Counted from the stretch's first letter, positions 1 through 10,853 are shown. The stretch: 64,000 nucleotides of DNA from Symbiodinium sp. CCMP2592 (GCA_905221615.1 CAJNDT010004668.1:323001-387000); one strand, 5' to 3'. Numbers and translations: made by a program. Notes: generated from the letters alone by a model not told the origin.

Positions 1-261
1 CATCATGCGTGCACGGTTGCCGCGTTACCACAGAATCAGCACAACACATGCCCAGTAAAGCTGCATCACTAAAGCTGCATTGCCACCGGGTATCACGAGA
101 AGTGGAGGAGTCTCTTGCTGGGAGAGGCGGGTAACTATGATAGTTGCTTGCCAGCACAGCGACTGCACACGAAACATGTTGATTGCATTGGCTCAAAAGT
201 GCTGGCCGTCCATTCATTTTATGAGGGCCAGTGGACGCTAGGAGTACTGCCATTCGCAGGC

Positions 262-3200
262 ATGACCGATGGCTCCGTGGAAGAGGACCAAGCGACCCAG
301 TCGGAGACCGTGACGCAGGCAACGCAGGGCTTCAATGTGGAGTCGCAGGCCGCTGGGGAGACTTGCCATGCGGTAGTCTTTTCCACCAAAGGCAATGAGA
401 AGTTCGAATTCGAGCTGGAAGGTGCCAGCGAGGTCTTCCTTGGGCGCTCGCCGGATTGCGAAATCCAAGCAAAGGACATGCACGTGTCCAAGAAGCATCT
501 ACGGATCTATCGTGATGATCAGCGGTGTTATTTCATAGAGCAGCTCAGCCCTGCGGGGACATTCATTAATACACAGTACCTGAAGAAGGGGGAGCGACGC
601 GTGCTCAACCATGGTGATGCCATCACGATTACACGCCAGCTCTCTGCCGATATAATTCCTTTCGCATCCTTCTTCTTTCGCACGACAGGACAGACTGAGA
701 CAGGAGCACCACAAGCAGGAGCAGACTTGGCCAAAGTGAACATTGATACATCGGATTGCGAGCTTCGGCATCTGGTCACAGACGGCTGGGTGAGGAGGCA
801 GTGGGACATCTCGCAGAAATTGGGCGGTGGCGCTTTCAGCACGGTAAAGCTGGGCGTGCGCAGCAAGAAGGGGATCTCAGAAGAGCTCATGCCAGGGCTG
901 AGGTGCGCCATAAAGATCATCGACAAGAGGAAGTTGACGAAGCTGGGTTCTTGTTACGGGATTTCATCTAACTTACCAGAATACAGAGACCCATGTTATT
1001 TACCCTAAACATCCCTAAACCCTAACAATTATGCAACTGAAATCATATAAGTCCCTTAACAAACCCTGAGCCCTCAACCCTAAAGCCCCAGTTGCCTACA
1101 GCAGGTGACTCTGCAGGTCGAACAGGAGCCCTTAAACAAAAAAAACCCTAAAGCCCTAAAGGTTTAGGGTTTAGGGTTTAGGGTTTAGGGTAAAGCCCAG
1201 GAAATTCCAGAGGAAGCGCTCCTCGGGAGAGAATTTGAACCAGGAGCCAGAGTTGATGAGCAGCCTTCGTCACCCCAACATTGTGAAGTGCCTGGGCTCT
1301 TGTTAAGGGGAGTTACCATCATAAGGGCTCCTTTAAGGGATCTACAAGGGTTCCCTTCATGGGTTCTATAAGGGTTCCTTTAAGAGTGAAGCGTGTGGGG
1401 TTCTTGTAAATAGGGGCTTTATTTAAGTTACCATAATAGGGATCTATTGCGCCTTTAAGGGATCTATAAGAGTTCCGTTAAGTCTTTAGGGTGAAATGTT
1501 TAACTTACCATAATAGGGACCTACAGTAAATAAGATGCTTTCCTTATTATGGTAACGTAAACTAAGCCCCTTAGCAAGAACCCAGGTGCCTTGAATGGTT
1601 CCAGACGGAGACTCATATTTACCTTGCGCTGGAGTTGATCCATGGTGGCTAGGTCTGCCAGTCGGCCCTTTTCCCCACTTTGTGGTCTTAGGTTCCTGAT
1701 GAAGCTGCCCAGTACCAGAAAGGGAGCCCGTTCTATTCCTAAACCCTAACCCTAAACCCCGAACCCTAAACCTTAAACCCCAAACACCAAACCCTAAACC
1801 CCAAACCCCAAACCCTAAACCCCAAACCCTAAACCCTAAACCCCAAACCCTAAACGGCCTAGAGGCCGCCCACCTCCGTGGGTGGGCGGCGCTTAAGCCC
1901 CTCGACCTCGATGGCGCAGAGCGACCCAATACGCTTGCCCGCCTTTCCACAGCCATGGGGACGGTCGCACCCACGATGGGCCCGGACCAGCACTGGTCCC
2001 TATCAAAAAACCCTAAACCCAAGTCGGGTGCTGCAGCGAGCAGAGTTCGGGGACCTGGAGACCTGGACAAAATTGCAATTTTTGGTGGAAAAATTCTTCC
2101 ATCCAGGCCCCCCAGCCCCCAGGTGCCCCCACGCCCCGATGACCCTGACCCCCCTCCCCCCCGCCTGCCCTGCCTTGCCCCGACCTGCTGCTGGTTTTTG
2201 CCTATTCTTATCTGTTCATAAAATGTGCATTTTCTGCCAAAGTCGAGGTCCCCTCCTTTCTTGGTGTGGGCCTAGTCTAAAGAAATAAAGAAAACCATCG
2301 AATGAGTTTAGGTGCTAAACCCCAAAAGGAATAGGTTTGGGTGGTTTGGCCGCCTTAGACGGCGTGGGGCGGGAGAGTTAAAAGAAAGAGCCATCCACCA
2401 TCAGGCTCCAACAGCTAATCGTCATATTACGACGCACTCGACAATACACTGTCGCAAGCTACTTCCGCTTCTGCGCCACTCTACGGCAAACCCTAAGCCT
2501 TAAACCCCAAACCCTAAACCCTAAACTTCTACTCTAGGCTACTGGGGATCCGAGGTGAGGACCTGCTGCACAACTTGATGTCTGGGGGCTGCCTGAGCGA
2601 GACCCAGGCGCTACGAAGCTTCCGGCAGATCTGTGGTGCAGTGAAGCACCTTTGTCATAGTTGAATACTTTTTTGGGGTACCTGTTCCTTAAAGGAACCA
2701 TTATGAAATAAAAGTCTATACTTTTTTCCCTCTGGTTACTTCGAAGTCCAGGTACCTCCATGTCACGATGAATCTGGTGCATAGAGACTCTGGGTTGTCC
2801 TTTGGGATAAATTTTGAATTTCCCCTTATTTCCTTACAAGGGGAAACCTACTCATATATAGTTTTCAAATGTTTAAAGCACAACCCTAAACCCTGAACCC
2901 TAAACCCTAAACCCCAAACCCTAAACCCTAAACCCTGAACCCTAAACCGTGAACCCAGGACTTGAAGCCAGACAACATCCTCTTAACCAGCAAGGACCGG
3001 GACACGATGATTCCCAAGCTTGCGGACTTCGGATTTGCCCGAATCAACATGAAATCGATGGACTGCCACACCTATTGCGGATCGCCTCACTACTTCGCCC
3101 CAGAGGTGATTCGCGCAGCTCAGGACCCAAACTGCGGCTATGGCAAGCCGGTGGATATGTGGAGTCTTGGGATCAATCTCTACATCATGCTCGGTGGCAT

Positions 3201-3519
3201 GCAACCTTTCGAGGATGAGGACCTTGAGATGCAGATCCTACACGGCTGCTGGCAGTTCGATGTTCCCAAATTTTCGGAAGTCTCTGAACAAGCGAAAGAT
3301 CTTATCCGCAAGCTGCTGGCGCTGAATCCCAGCGAGCGCATCAGCATCCAAGAGACCCTGAATGAGCCCTGGCTCCGCATGGGCGGTCTCGCCACTCCGG
3401 CGCGCTCCTCGACGAAGTTTACATGTGTTCCTGTCGCAGACGATGCTGTGCAGCGGGGGGAGCACAAGCCGGAACCAGTGCAGAAAAAACGCAAAATAGA
3501 GCTTGACGCGGCTTCTTGA
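262..3519 (+). CDS. FHA-domain serine/threonine kinase (Chk2/Rad53/CaMK-like), six exons
   Basis: Exons that join in frame are 262-938, 1201-1287, 1586-1644, 2555-2645, 2752-2785 and 2959-3519, giving about 502 residues. The N-terminal third has an FHA phosphopeptide-binding domain (GRSPDCEI, then SKKHLRI, then GTFIN). A kinase domain follows: glycine loop GGGAFSTVKLG, lysine in AIKIID, HPNIVK, the HRDLKPDN catalytic loop made by joining exons 5 and 6, DFGFAR, YFAPEV and DMWSLG. The C-terminus has a basic stretch KKRKIEL that could be a nuclear signal. The ATG at 262 is the first in frame; no RNA evidence is available. The FHA plus CaMK-type kinase order is that of Chk2/Rad53 DNA-damage checkpoint kinases, so a role in nuclear damage or cell-cycle signalling is inferred. 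Introns use GA, GT, GT, GC and GA donors with AG acceptors, and each is bounded by a near-perfect 4-bp direct repeat (see findings). Confidence 0.85.
1008..1195. repeat. Interstitial telomere-like CCCTAAA/TTTAGGG words in intron 1
   Basis: Short runs of CCCTAAA on one side and TTTAGGG on the other lie inside the kinase intron. TTTAGGG is the known dinoflagellate telomere unit. The runs are only a few units long and degenerate. Confidence 0.85.
1288..1585 (+). repeat. Introner-like element forming kinase intron 2
   Basis: The intron starts with GTGC, followed by CTGGGCTCTTG, and ends CAAGAACCCAG before a second GTGC. The ends are inverted repeats extended by TAAGGGG/CCCCTTA and TTACCAT/ATGGTAA. 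The duplicated GTGC supplies the GT donor and the element end supplies the AG acceptor, so splicing restores GTGAAGTGCCTTGAATGG exactly. The interior is made of degenerate TTTAAGGGATCTATAAGGG-like words. Confidence 0.7.
1733..1856. repeat. CCCTAAA-type array in kinase intron 3
   Basis: Roughly 120 bases of alternating CCCTAAA and CCCCAAA words, inside the 0.9 kb intron 1645-2554. The rest of that intron (1860-2550) has GC-rich and C-rich text and a smaller CCCTAAA run near 2490-2525. I see no further exon in it. Confidence 0.85.
2646..2751 (+). repeat. GC-AG intron 4 of the kinase, element-like
   Basis: Frame and the kinase motif (AVKYLH) fix this 106-bp intron as GCAC...CCAG, followed by GTAC in the exon. 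GCAC/GTAC fits a 4-bp target duplication with one change. Its interior resembles 8425-8515 (TTGGGGKACCTG, a GGARCC-ATTAT block, TATACTTTT, ACTTCRAAG), so the same element type occurs elsewhere. Confidence 0.6.
2880..2950. repeat. CCCTAAA array in kinase intron 5
   Basis: About ten CCCTAAA/CCCTGAA units just before the intron end. The intron (2786-2958) has a GA donor, starts GACT-CTGGGTT and ends AACCCAG-GACT. Confidence 0.85.
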
Positions 3520-4804
3520 CCTCCACAAGCCTGCCTTGTGACGTGGTGCTATATCTTGGCTGAAGCTGCAATGCTTCGGTCTCACCGTCAATGGGGCATC
3601 CATTGCGGCTGGACTTGCGCAGCACAGTGCAAGCCTGCATCTCGAACAGGAACTTTCGTTGAGCGCAAAGCCTGAAAGACGTAAAGCGTGAACCTGCCCG
3701 TACTTGTAGCAATTGCAGGCATTCAATCTCAGGCTCTGTGCTGATGGGCACAGCTCTTCCTGGTTGTGTATGAAAAATGCACATGCAAATCTTGCCAGGA
3801 CAGCGGCCTTGTAGTGTTAAGCTTGGGTAGACAAGCTCTCTACTTGTCGGGAACGGCATGGAGCAGGGGCCATGATGTCAAACATTGCAGGATTTCAGGG
3901 CTGATTGAAGGAGGTCGTGGACGGCACGCCCGGAACACCCCTACAGTACACCATACATCCGAAATTCAAAGTGCCTAAACCCCTGCAATCATTAGCACGA
4001 AATACTTGTAAACGAAACCACCCGAATGGTAATAATGGTACTGCATGAGGATGCGAATATTAAGGCCTTCAAGCGAAGAAAGTTTACTTTTTCAAGAGTC
4101 TACCTTCTGTCCGCCTTCCTCGGGCCATAGTGACACAGGAAGCTGCGAGACGCAATTGAAAGAAATTCCGTAAGCGCTGGGATCCTCAGAAATCCGAGGA
4201 TCGGAGAGCTCAGCACGGAGCCGCAGCGGCGAAAGGCTCTCCGAGAGAAAGGTCTTCAAGGTGCGATGTTCCAACCATATATAGGGCTATAAAATGCCAT
4301 AAAGGTACTATGTTGCAAAAAGTTCCACGAAGTTCCTCACAGTAATGTCATGGTCATTGCACACCAAACCCTGGACCATAAACCTCCCCCGGCTGGGCTT
4401 GTCCGAGTGTAAGTGCTGAAACCATGTGTCGCATGAGCATGATTACCTAGGCTGCCCGGTTTCTCCGTTGCACTGCGGGTGATTCTGTCTTCGCATAGGT
4501 TTTGTTTATCTGCAACTTTGTGTTTCATGGTCACATTATCACATCAGCAGTTTTCGGGCTGCTGCAGGATTCTGTGTGTTCCGCCATTGAAAACCGAAAT
4601 CCTGACACACGCGACCCGCGCACCAAGAGACCTCGCCTGGCCAGTCCGAGTTGTGAGAGCAGAGCCCGTAAATCAACCGTAGCTGCGAACTCCCAAACCC
4701 TAAGCCCTCAAACCCTGAAACCCTAGGCCCTTAATTAATCCTTAAACCCTTGCCCGAAATCTGAAGCCCTCAAACCCTGAAGCCTTGAAGCCCGAAAAAA
4801 AGCC
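3520..4804. other. Spacer downstream of the kinase gene
   Basis: The kinase 3' flank shows no convincing long coding sequence. At 4622-4680 a frame reads KRPRLASPSCESRARKS and may be a small exon. A donor-like motif GTCCGAGTGTAAG lies near 4400. From 4693 CCCTAAA-like words resume. Confidence 0.5.
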
Positions 4805-4927
4805 ATGAAAACCACACCCCACGGAGGCTTGTCGAAGAGGGCACGGGCGCCGGTCTCGGCGCAGGCTGCGGAGGAGACGCAGGCGCCGAAACCTGAAGTT
4901 GCTCTAAGGCCTTCGCAGAGTACTTAA
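4805..4927 (+). CDS. Short first-exon candidate, Ala/Pro/Lys-rich
   Basis: An ATG opens a 40-codon frame (MKTTPHGGLSKRARAPVS...) between CCCTAAA-rich DNA and TTAAGGG-type repeats. Composition is coding-like. It is more likely an initial exon ending near GAAGTTGCT than a complete gene. Function is unknown. Confidence 0.35.
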   Translation: MKTTPHGGLSKRARAPVSAQAAEETQAPKPEVALRPSQST

Positions 4928-6737
4928 GGGATCCCTCGAAGGGTTCCTTTAAGGCATTCCGTAAGGATCCTATAAGGGTTCTACTTATAGTACTTAGAGG
5001 GTAGGGGGAATTGGTAAGTAGGTTGTAAGTAGGGTTATAGTTGCGAGAACTCCATTGTTAAGGGTACTTGTAACTCGATCTACTGATAACCTACTTACAA
5101 GTTTCCCTGGGCCTCTAAGTCGTCAAGTAAGGTAGTGCTAACAAGTATCTCGCCGCTTACACACCGAATAAATATGTAATCCGCCCAGTGGCGAATTACT
5201 TAGGTAAGACTTTAAGTGGGACGCTATTTAGAGGATCATGGGACTTAGTAACTAGAGGTATAATTATGGAAAACAATACTTATGACTACTTATAACCCCC
5301 AATTAAGGAACCTAGAACCTTACTTACTAGGTCCCATGATCCTCCAAGTAGGGTTAGTTCGTGGGATCTAAGAATTTTAAGATTTGGGAATTAGCATTCA
5401 GGGTTTCGGGTGTAGGACCCTGGAGCTTCGCTGCCGGCATGCACTGCAAGTCTGTGCTTTAAAGAAAGGACGAAGTGTTCCGGGCTTAAGTTCTTGTATT
5501 CAGGGTTTTGGGTTTAAGGCTGTAGAAGTTGAGGATTATATAAGGGCCAAGGCAGACGGTGATGCGTGCCATATCTGCCAGCTTTGGCTTGCGGGTTGGG
5601 GGTGTCTGTCTGTCGGTTCGCCTTCGAGTTTGTGCATAGTGCTCGTAGTAGCGTAGGTAACCTTTAGCCTTCAACCTCTTTGGGGGGTATTGTAATCCCA
5701 ACGAGAATCTTTAGTTCCGCTTGGATACTGGAGAAGTAGGTGGCTTGAGGCATCCATCAGGGCTTCCGAGGCTTTAAGGCTTCGGGCGTTAAGGGCAAGT
5801 TCAGGGTGCTTCGGCCTCAGTATAAGTTCAAGAAGGAAAGGTGTTGGGTTTATTGGGGGTCTAGAGTCTAGGGCTTTCGGGTCGTTGGGTGTTAGGGCTT
5901 GGGGTTTTGGGCCTCGGTATTTCGTGTCTTCGGATGCTAGCGCTTTGGGGTTTTGGGGCCTTCGAGGCTTTGAGCACCGATCGTCTCCCCAGAGCCGGAG
6001 ACCTGGGTCTTAAATTGCTGAAGGCCAGGGTTTAGAGTTTAGGGTTCAGGGTTTACCTTAACCCCACGTAACCTACCTTTTTAAGGACTTATATAAAGAA
6101 ATCATATTAGGGAACCCTAAAAAGGTAGGTTCCTTAGGGTCCAGGTAGGGTTTAGAGATGTTCAGAGGGTGGGGTGTAGCGTTTATAGTTTAGGGTCCAG
6201 AGTGCTCGGAGATTCTTGTTTTGGATCCTTGGAGGGGGCTCCTCGAGTGTGGTATGTATGAAACTGAAGGCGTGTGCATATTTCAAAGTGAAGCTGTATC
6301 TTGATAGAAACATGATTCCATAGGTATCCCGTTTGGAACGGAATTTGTCTGCCGCGAGGCCTTCTATGCACTGCCCTGCTCAGGCCGTGCCCTCGACCAG
6401 TACTGCCAGCCGTGGCCAAGGGCCGCAGAGGCTGCGCATGCCACGCCCGGACCGAGCCAAGGCAGTTTTGGGATTGTGCCCGTCTTCGTAACTTGCCCTG
6501 TCTCGTCGCTCAGCATGCCCTTCTTCCTGTTCTTCCTCGCGGTTGCTCGTCTGCTGAAATGCATCTCCATGATCATCTTCCCTGGCTTACCAACATGACC
6601 AGGTATTTCATGGTCGTATCTTCGGATATGCAGATATGCTTGTGAGATGAAGGCTATGATGGTCCCTGGTCCTAGCGCAATGTTTACGTCCAGAGCTGTC
6701 AATCAGTCTCCTTGCAATTTCCACTGCCGAGGCCGCG
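4928..6737. other. Repeat-rich spacer
   Basis: Degenerate GGGTTCCTTTAAGG repeats (4928-5000), a foldback element (5231-5344), and TTTAGGG/GTTTAGGG words around 6020-6200. A frame at 6361-6490 is weakly coding-like. I could not assign a gene. Confidence 0.5.
5231..5344. repeat. Foldback element, TACTTRGAGG family
   Basis: The left arm GAGGATCATGGGACTTAGTA is repeated inverted at the right with one mismatch. The arms extend outward to TATTTA/CAAGTA, matching the related elements at 8681 and 40269. The interior is AT-rich with no ORF. Confidence 0.8.
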
Positions 6738-7397
6738 GTGCAGCTGCAAAAGAAGCCCGAAGAAGCGAAGGAAGAGAAGTCGGGTATTCGGAGGTCTCCT
6801 GACGCAGAGGATCAGGAGAAGAAAGGCCCCAAAGCCCAAAGGAGCGCCGTCGAAGCGCAGCGAACAAGCTTGCAACACCCTCCCGAGTTAGGTGCGCAGA
6901 CTGTGGCGGATCCAACTCCCACGAGTCAGATGGATTCAGGCTTTCTTCAGGCAGAGAAAAGCTCAAAAGCATCAGGGAACCCACCAAGACTGCAGAGGAG
7001 AAGCTGGCAGCATCAGCCGCCAGAGTCCTCAGGCCCAATTCCCCAGAGTCAGATGGATTCGAGCCTTTCGGAAGATCCCTTCCTCTTATCCTCGGTCTCC
7101 ACTTCCAGCAAAGATCCTGCTGCGCCTCCCACAGCAGATGCAGCGCTATCCGCAGCTCCACACTTCTCCCAGCCGTCCCTTCTTCCCCAAAGCTCGGATC
7201 TAGAGCTTCCCAACGAAAATCCGGCGCCCTTGCAAGGCGAACAGCCCCAACCTTCGCACCAAGAGCACCAAAAGCCTCAAAAGTCGCCCTCAGAGCCCCA
7301 AAAGTCGCCCCAAGAAGAGCTCCAAGAGCTCCACGGGCTGCCCACGAGCCCTGGCGCCTCGCGGCGCAGCAGCGCCTCGGTGGCTTCAGGGTTTTGA
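6738..7397 (+). CDS. Large exon, Gln/Pro/Ser-rich protein
   Basis: An open frame of 219 codons ends at TGA 7395-7397 and has no ATG at its beginning, so it looks like a terminal exon. It encodes low-complexity sequence with an acidic/basic start (EEAKEEKSG), a repeated SQMDSG/SQMDSS segment, and a tail of repeated QKSPSEPQKSPQEE. No domain is recognisable. The opposite strand is also open for 233 codons (Ala/Gly/Leu-rich), so strand choice rests on the general + orientation of genes here. Confidence 0.4.
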   Translation: MQLQKKPEEAKEEKSGIRRSPDAEDQEKKGPKAQRSAVEAQRTSLQHPPELGAQTVADPTPTSQMDSGFLQAEKSSKASGNPPRLQRRSWQHQPPESSGPIPQSQMDSSLSEDPFLLSSVSTSSKDPAAPPTADAALSAAPHFSQPSLLPQSSDLELPNENPAPLQGEQPQPSHQEHQKPQKSPSEPQKSPQEELQELHGLPTSPGASRRSSASVASGF

Positions 7398-7566
7398 GGG
7401 TCATTGGCCTCGGTCAAGATGATTGTGGGTCGTAGACTGGCTAGCGGCTAGAGAGTCCCGTGGCAAAAAGGGTCATGGGGCTGTACGGCTTCGGATTTTT
7501 GAATGTATAATAAATGGTTTGGAAAAGCTTCGGGTTTGGTGATGGCGATGCTGTTCGCGAGTGTGA

Positions 7567-7605
7567 TGGCAGCGGCAGCAGCAGCAGCAGCAGCAGCAGC
7601 GCAGC
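7567..7605. repeat. GCA trinucleotide microsatellite
   Basis: About a dozen GCA units. An ORF running through it (7503-7748) would encode polyalanine. I regard that ORF as doubtful. Confidence 0.9.
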
Positions 7606-7748
7606 AGCACTGCAACATCGCCAACGTTCCTTCTAGTGTTATTTCAGACTTTTCTTACTCTTGTGATTCTGGCACCGGCACGGTCGTCAGTACCATTTAT
7701 CAGACGTCCCGTCCCCTTTTTATGAAGTTTGAAGCCCCCAAACCGTAA

Positions 7749-8600
7749 ACCCCAGACCCCTGAAGACAAAAAAGACCTAAACCCTAAACCCCCACACCCC
7801 CTAAATGCTGAAGCCCCAAACCCTTAAACCCCTAAACCCTTAACCCTGAAAGCACCACACAGACCTTCAAGGCCTTCGCCTTCCGGATCGTCCCGGGCGC
7901 TCGGCGCGCCGGCGCTCTTCGGCAGCTTCGGTGGCATCGGCAGGAGGCTCGGAACGCCACGGGTTGGCAGCGGATATTAAACCTAAACCCTACCTGTAGT
8001 CTCCATTGTAGTTCCTTTTTGGGGTTACCTTTTAAGATCCTAATTATATATTTGGTTCTATAACCCCTAAAAGGAACTACAATGCAGACTATAGGTAAAC
8101 CCTAAATCCAAACCGTAATTATTACGGTGTGGTGAGTATGCTGCATCTTGAGTTGTGGCAAGCAGTGGGCCCGCGGTTTCGCTAGTCGTATCATCCCCAC
8201 GTAGCCAATACTATTGCAGCATGCGTTTTGGAGACTGTTGTCTGCATGTCTAAAACAATTTGAGGTATGTTCCTGAATATCAAGGGATATTAGAGCCAAG
8301 CCCTAAACCCTATAGATCCCTTAACGGAACCCTGTGCTGATTGTCTCAGCCTAGTGCTGATTGCCAGGCACATCGCCGCCAGCGGAGAAGCCTGAGCCCC
8401 TGGGTTTTGGAGTACCATACGTTAGCAGTATTTTGGGGGACCTGCTACATCTAGGAGCCGTTATAAAATAATATACTTATGGATACTGTATGCTACAGGA
8501 GTTTATACTTTTCCACCTCAATACTTCAAAGCTCAGGCCCCTTCAAGCCACTCATCCGCGCGAGAAGCAGCCTCTCACGCTGCCCAGCGGGCTGGATGAC
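7749..8600. other. CCCTAAA words and degenerate repeats
   Basis: CCCTAAA/CCCTTAA words at 7745-7855; a GC-rich exon-like piece at 7863-7970 (frame FKAFAFRIVPGARRAG); a foldback between about 7985 and 8100; and a segment at 8425-8515 resembling kinase intron 4. No complete gene is seen. Confidence 0.45.
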
Positions 8601-8680
8601 GAAGCTGCGGCGCTGAAGGCGCCACGACCGAAGAGCAAAGAACATGCACAAGCTGCTACGTGCCATCATTCGCAAAGAGG

Positions 8681-8751
8681 TACTTGGAGGGGCAGGGGCA
8701 CTTACAACTCTACTTATAACCCGGTTACTAAGTCCCCTGCCCCTGCAAGTA
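8681..8751. repeat. Foldback element with CT...AG ends
   Basis: Arms CTTGGAGGGGCAGGGGCACT and its inverted partner (one or two mismatches) are flanked by TA on both sides. Upstream, the frame NMHKLLRAIIRKE runs into the left arm at AAAGAG|GTACTT, a possible splice donor. Confidence 0.8.
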
Positions 8752-8823
8752 GACATGATGTAGGAGAGTAGGGCTGGGAGCTGGCTGAAGGAGAGGTGTC
8801 GTGGTCGCAGGACGATGTGCTGA

Positions 8824-8961
8824 CTCGTCTCTACCCTCCCTCCGAAAAGTAAGGTCCGACGAGCCGAGGCGGCGTTGAACCTGAAGGGAACAAACATTAC
8901 ATCACGTAGCAAGCACCGTTCAAGCCTAAAAGATGCTGAACGTTTGAAAAAGACCATGTAA
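8824..8961 (+). CDS. Terminal exon candidate, basic protein
   Basis: A frame ending in TAA reads VRRAEAALNLKGTNITSR and continues to DAERLKKTM. Composition is strongly coding-like. It lies 14 bases before a foldback element. The complete gene could not be assembled and function is unknown. Confidence 0.4.
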   Translation, partial: LVSTLPPKSKVRRAEAALNLKGTNITSRSKHRSSLKDAERLKKTM

Positions 8962-8979
8962 AACCCAGAACACCTTCAA

Positions 8980-9084
8980 CTGTCTGGTTCTTAGTAGGGA
9001 ATGGGAGAATCGATTATGGAGATGATTATATATAGGGACTACTACAGGGATCCATTCCCCAATTCCCTACTTAGCACCAGACAG
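8980..9084. repeat. Foldback element with perfect 4-bp TCAA duplication
   Basis: CTGTCTGGTTCTTAGTAGGG at the left pairs with its inverted copy ending CCAGACAG. TCAA occurs immediately outside both ends (8976-8979 and 9085-9088), a clean target-site duplication. The ends are CT...AG, as in the kinase introns. Confidence 0.9.
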
Positions 9085-9320
9085 TCAAAAGAGACCGCTG
9101 CTCTCTCAGGTCTCGCTGGGAATCGGCCTGGGTTTGCCTCGGGCACAGCTGCTGAGCCAAAGGACGCCACCGCCGCCCAGGCAGAATCCCAGAAATGCTA
9201 ATTGGAACGGGCTTTTGCGTGTACAGATGCCATAATACTGAGAATGTGCCTACTAGCTGGTTTCTGAAGCCCAGATCTCGGCTTCGCTCATTACTCATTA
9301 GGAATACTGTTTAAGAATGG

Positions 9321-9424
9321 TACTGCTGATGGACAAAATCCTGCATGACCTTAAGGACTCTGAACTATGGGGACTATGGTATATACCTATAGTGGGTACT
9401 GCAGGATTTTGTCCATCAACAGTA
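9321..9424. repeat. Foldback element, TGATGGACAAAATCC family
   Basis: Arms TACTGCTGATGGACAAAATC and its inverted partner with TACTGTTG. TA lies at both ends. A sibling is at 21599-21703 and a decayed one near 47699-47808. Confidence 0.9.
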
Positions 9425-10376
9425 GTTCGTGGTTCTGTAGTTGCCACCGTAAACACCCAAAGGGCCATGAAACATGTAATCATTTCTTCTGGCTCAAGGA
9501 GCTTATGGTCATACCATAGGGACCCTTAGGGGGGTAAGGGGGAGCGGAGTAGGGGACTCTACTTCCTTGAAACGGCCCTGATTAAGTCCTTATTATAGGT
9601 ATGGCCCCGTACCCCCCTTAGGGTCCTTATGGTCATAGGGGTCACAGGATGGCAAGTTTAGGATGTAGAGCTCAGACTTGGGTTCAGCTTTTGCCGGCCT
9701 CGGTTCACAGGGTCCTGACCAGCCCGATTCTAGTACAGAAAGTTGTTGGAAGCAGAAGCATAAGCCCTGTCCAGTTCATGCAACTTCAAAAAAATTAAAA
9801 TTAGCGGTATTTCTTGAGGATTAACAGAGTTTCTCTACGGTTGTTTCAGTTTTGCCACTTTGTTGTGGCTGCGGGTTGTAGCTTCGGGTTTCTGGCTCGA
9901 GGGGCGCGAACTATGGATCTTGGCCTGGGTTCTAGGTCTCATGCTTTCAGGCTACAACCTCAGTGTCTTCCATGAAAAAAGTTAGGTACTTGCTTGCAAG
10001 ATCCGAAACAACACACCCAAAGCCCCAAATTCTACTAAGCCCTAAATCTACAACGAGACCCTGAATCCTAAGAAACGTGTTGTTGTTATGATGTCTCGCC
10101 TTGGTTGGAGGTTGAAGGAACCCTCATCGGAGCCTACAAATCCCCGCAGCTGAAGAAGTATTCCTTGACTTAGACGAGGTGACGAGGATTCCTTGATATG
10201 GGTCACGGAGCTGACAGCTTTTGAGTTTCTAGCAAAACCCGAAAACTTGACTGCCAAAACCTGACACAACAAGCCCTGAACCCTCAACACTTGAAGCCTC
10301 AAACCCAAAGCACCAAAGGTCCAACTTAAGTCGCCCCCCTATGGTGACTCTCATGCCCTCGCAACCCCTTAACCCC
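9425..10376. other. Repeat-rich spacer
   Basis: Contains a degenerate foldback built on CATAGGGACCCTTAGGGGGG and its inverse (about 9510-9640), then AT-mixed sequence. No coding sequence is supported. Confidence 0.5.
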
Positions 10377-10502
10377 ATGCTTTTGTCCGGGAGGTCGTCA
10401 GAGCTTGAGAAGGGGTCCAGCTCCCTCCTGCTGCGGCTGAACTCCCTCAGGGAGCAGTGGCGACAGGACGGGAGATCAGGGTGGAGGGCCTCGGGTTCAT
10501 AG
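10377..10502 (+). CDS. Short first-exon candidate
   Basis: An ATG opens a frame MLLSGRSSELEKGSSSLLLR followed by LNSLREQWRQDG, which looks like a coiled-coil or helical segment. The last codons before TAG may be intron, because GACAG|GACGGG could be a donor site. Function is unknown. Confidence 0.4.
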   Translation: MLLSGRSSELEKGSSSLLLRLNSLREQWRQDGRSGWRASGS

Positions 10503-10853
10503 GGTCCCTTTCAGGGTTCCCAGAAGTATTCCTACAAGAATTTCTAGAAGGGTTTCTATGGGTTCCTAGAAGTGGCCGGGCTAAACATACAAAATTGTAA
10601 AAACTGATTTCAATGCCCCAGAGCCTGTTCCCTGGAGGATGCGCAGCCACCTGTCCGGGCATGGCATAGCGTCGAAGATCTGAAAGCTGAGGTCGCTCCA
10701 GATGAGGAGACTGCCATGCTTCTCGTGTAGGGGTTCAGCGATGAAGGTTTGGGGGGTGTACTGCCTCGTCTTCATTAATTGCTTCATCATTCTCGTCGTG
10801 CAATGAAGCTACACACCGAATCTTGAAACCTTTGAAGCCCAAAAGCCCTGCGT

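Noticed and set aside
188-201. TTGGCTCAA upstream of the kinase ATG, similar to the end of the spliced leader
   Set aside because: Only 9 matching bases and 60 bases from the ATG; too short to call a relic.
6703-7404. 233-codon minus-strand ORF opposite the Gln/Pro/Ser-rich exon
   Set aside because: Low-complexity Ala/Gly/Leu text that mirrors the + strand repeat composition; other genes here are on +.
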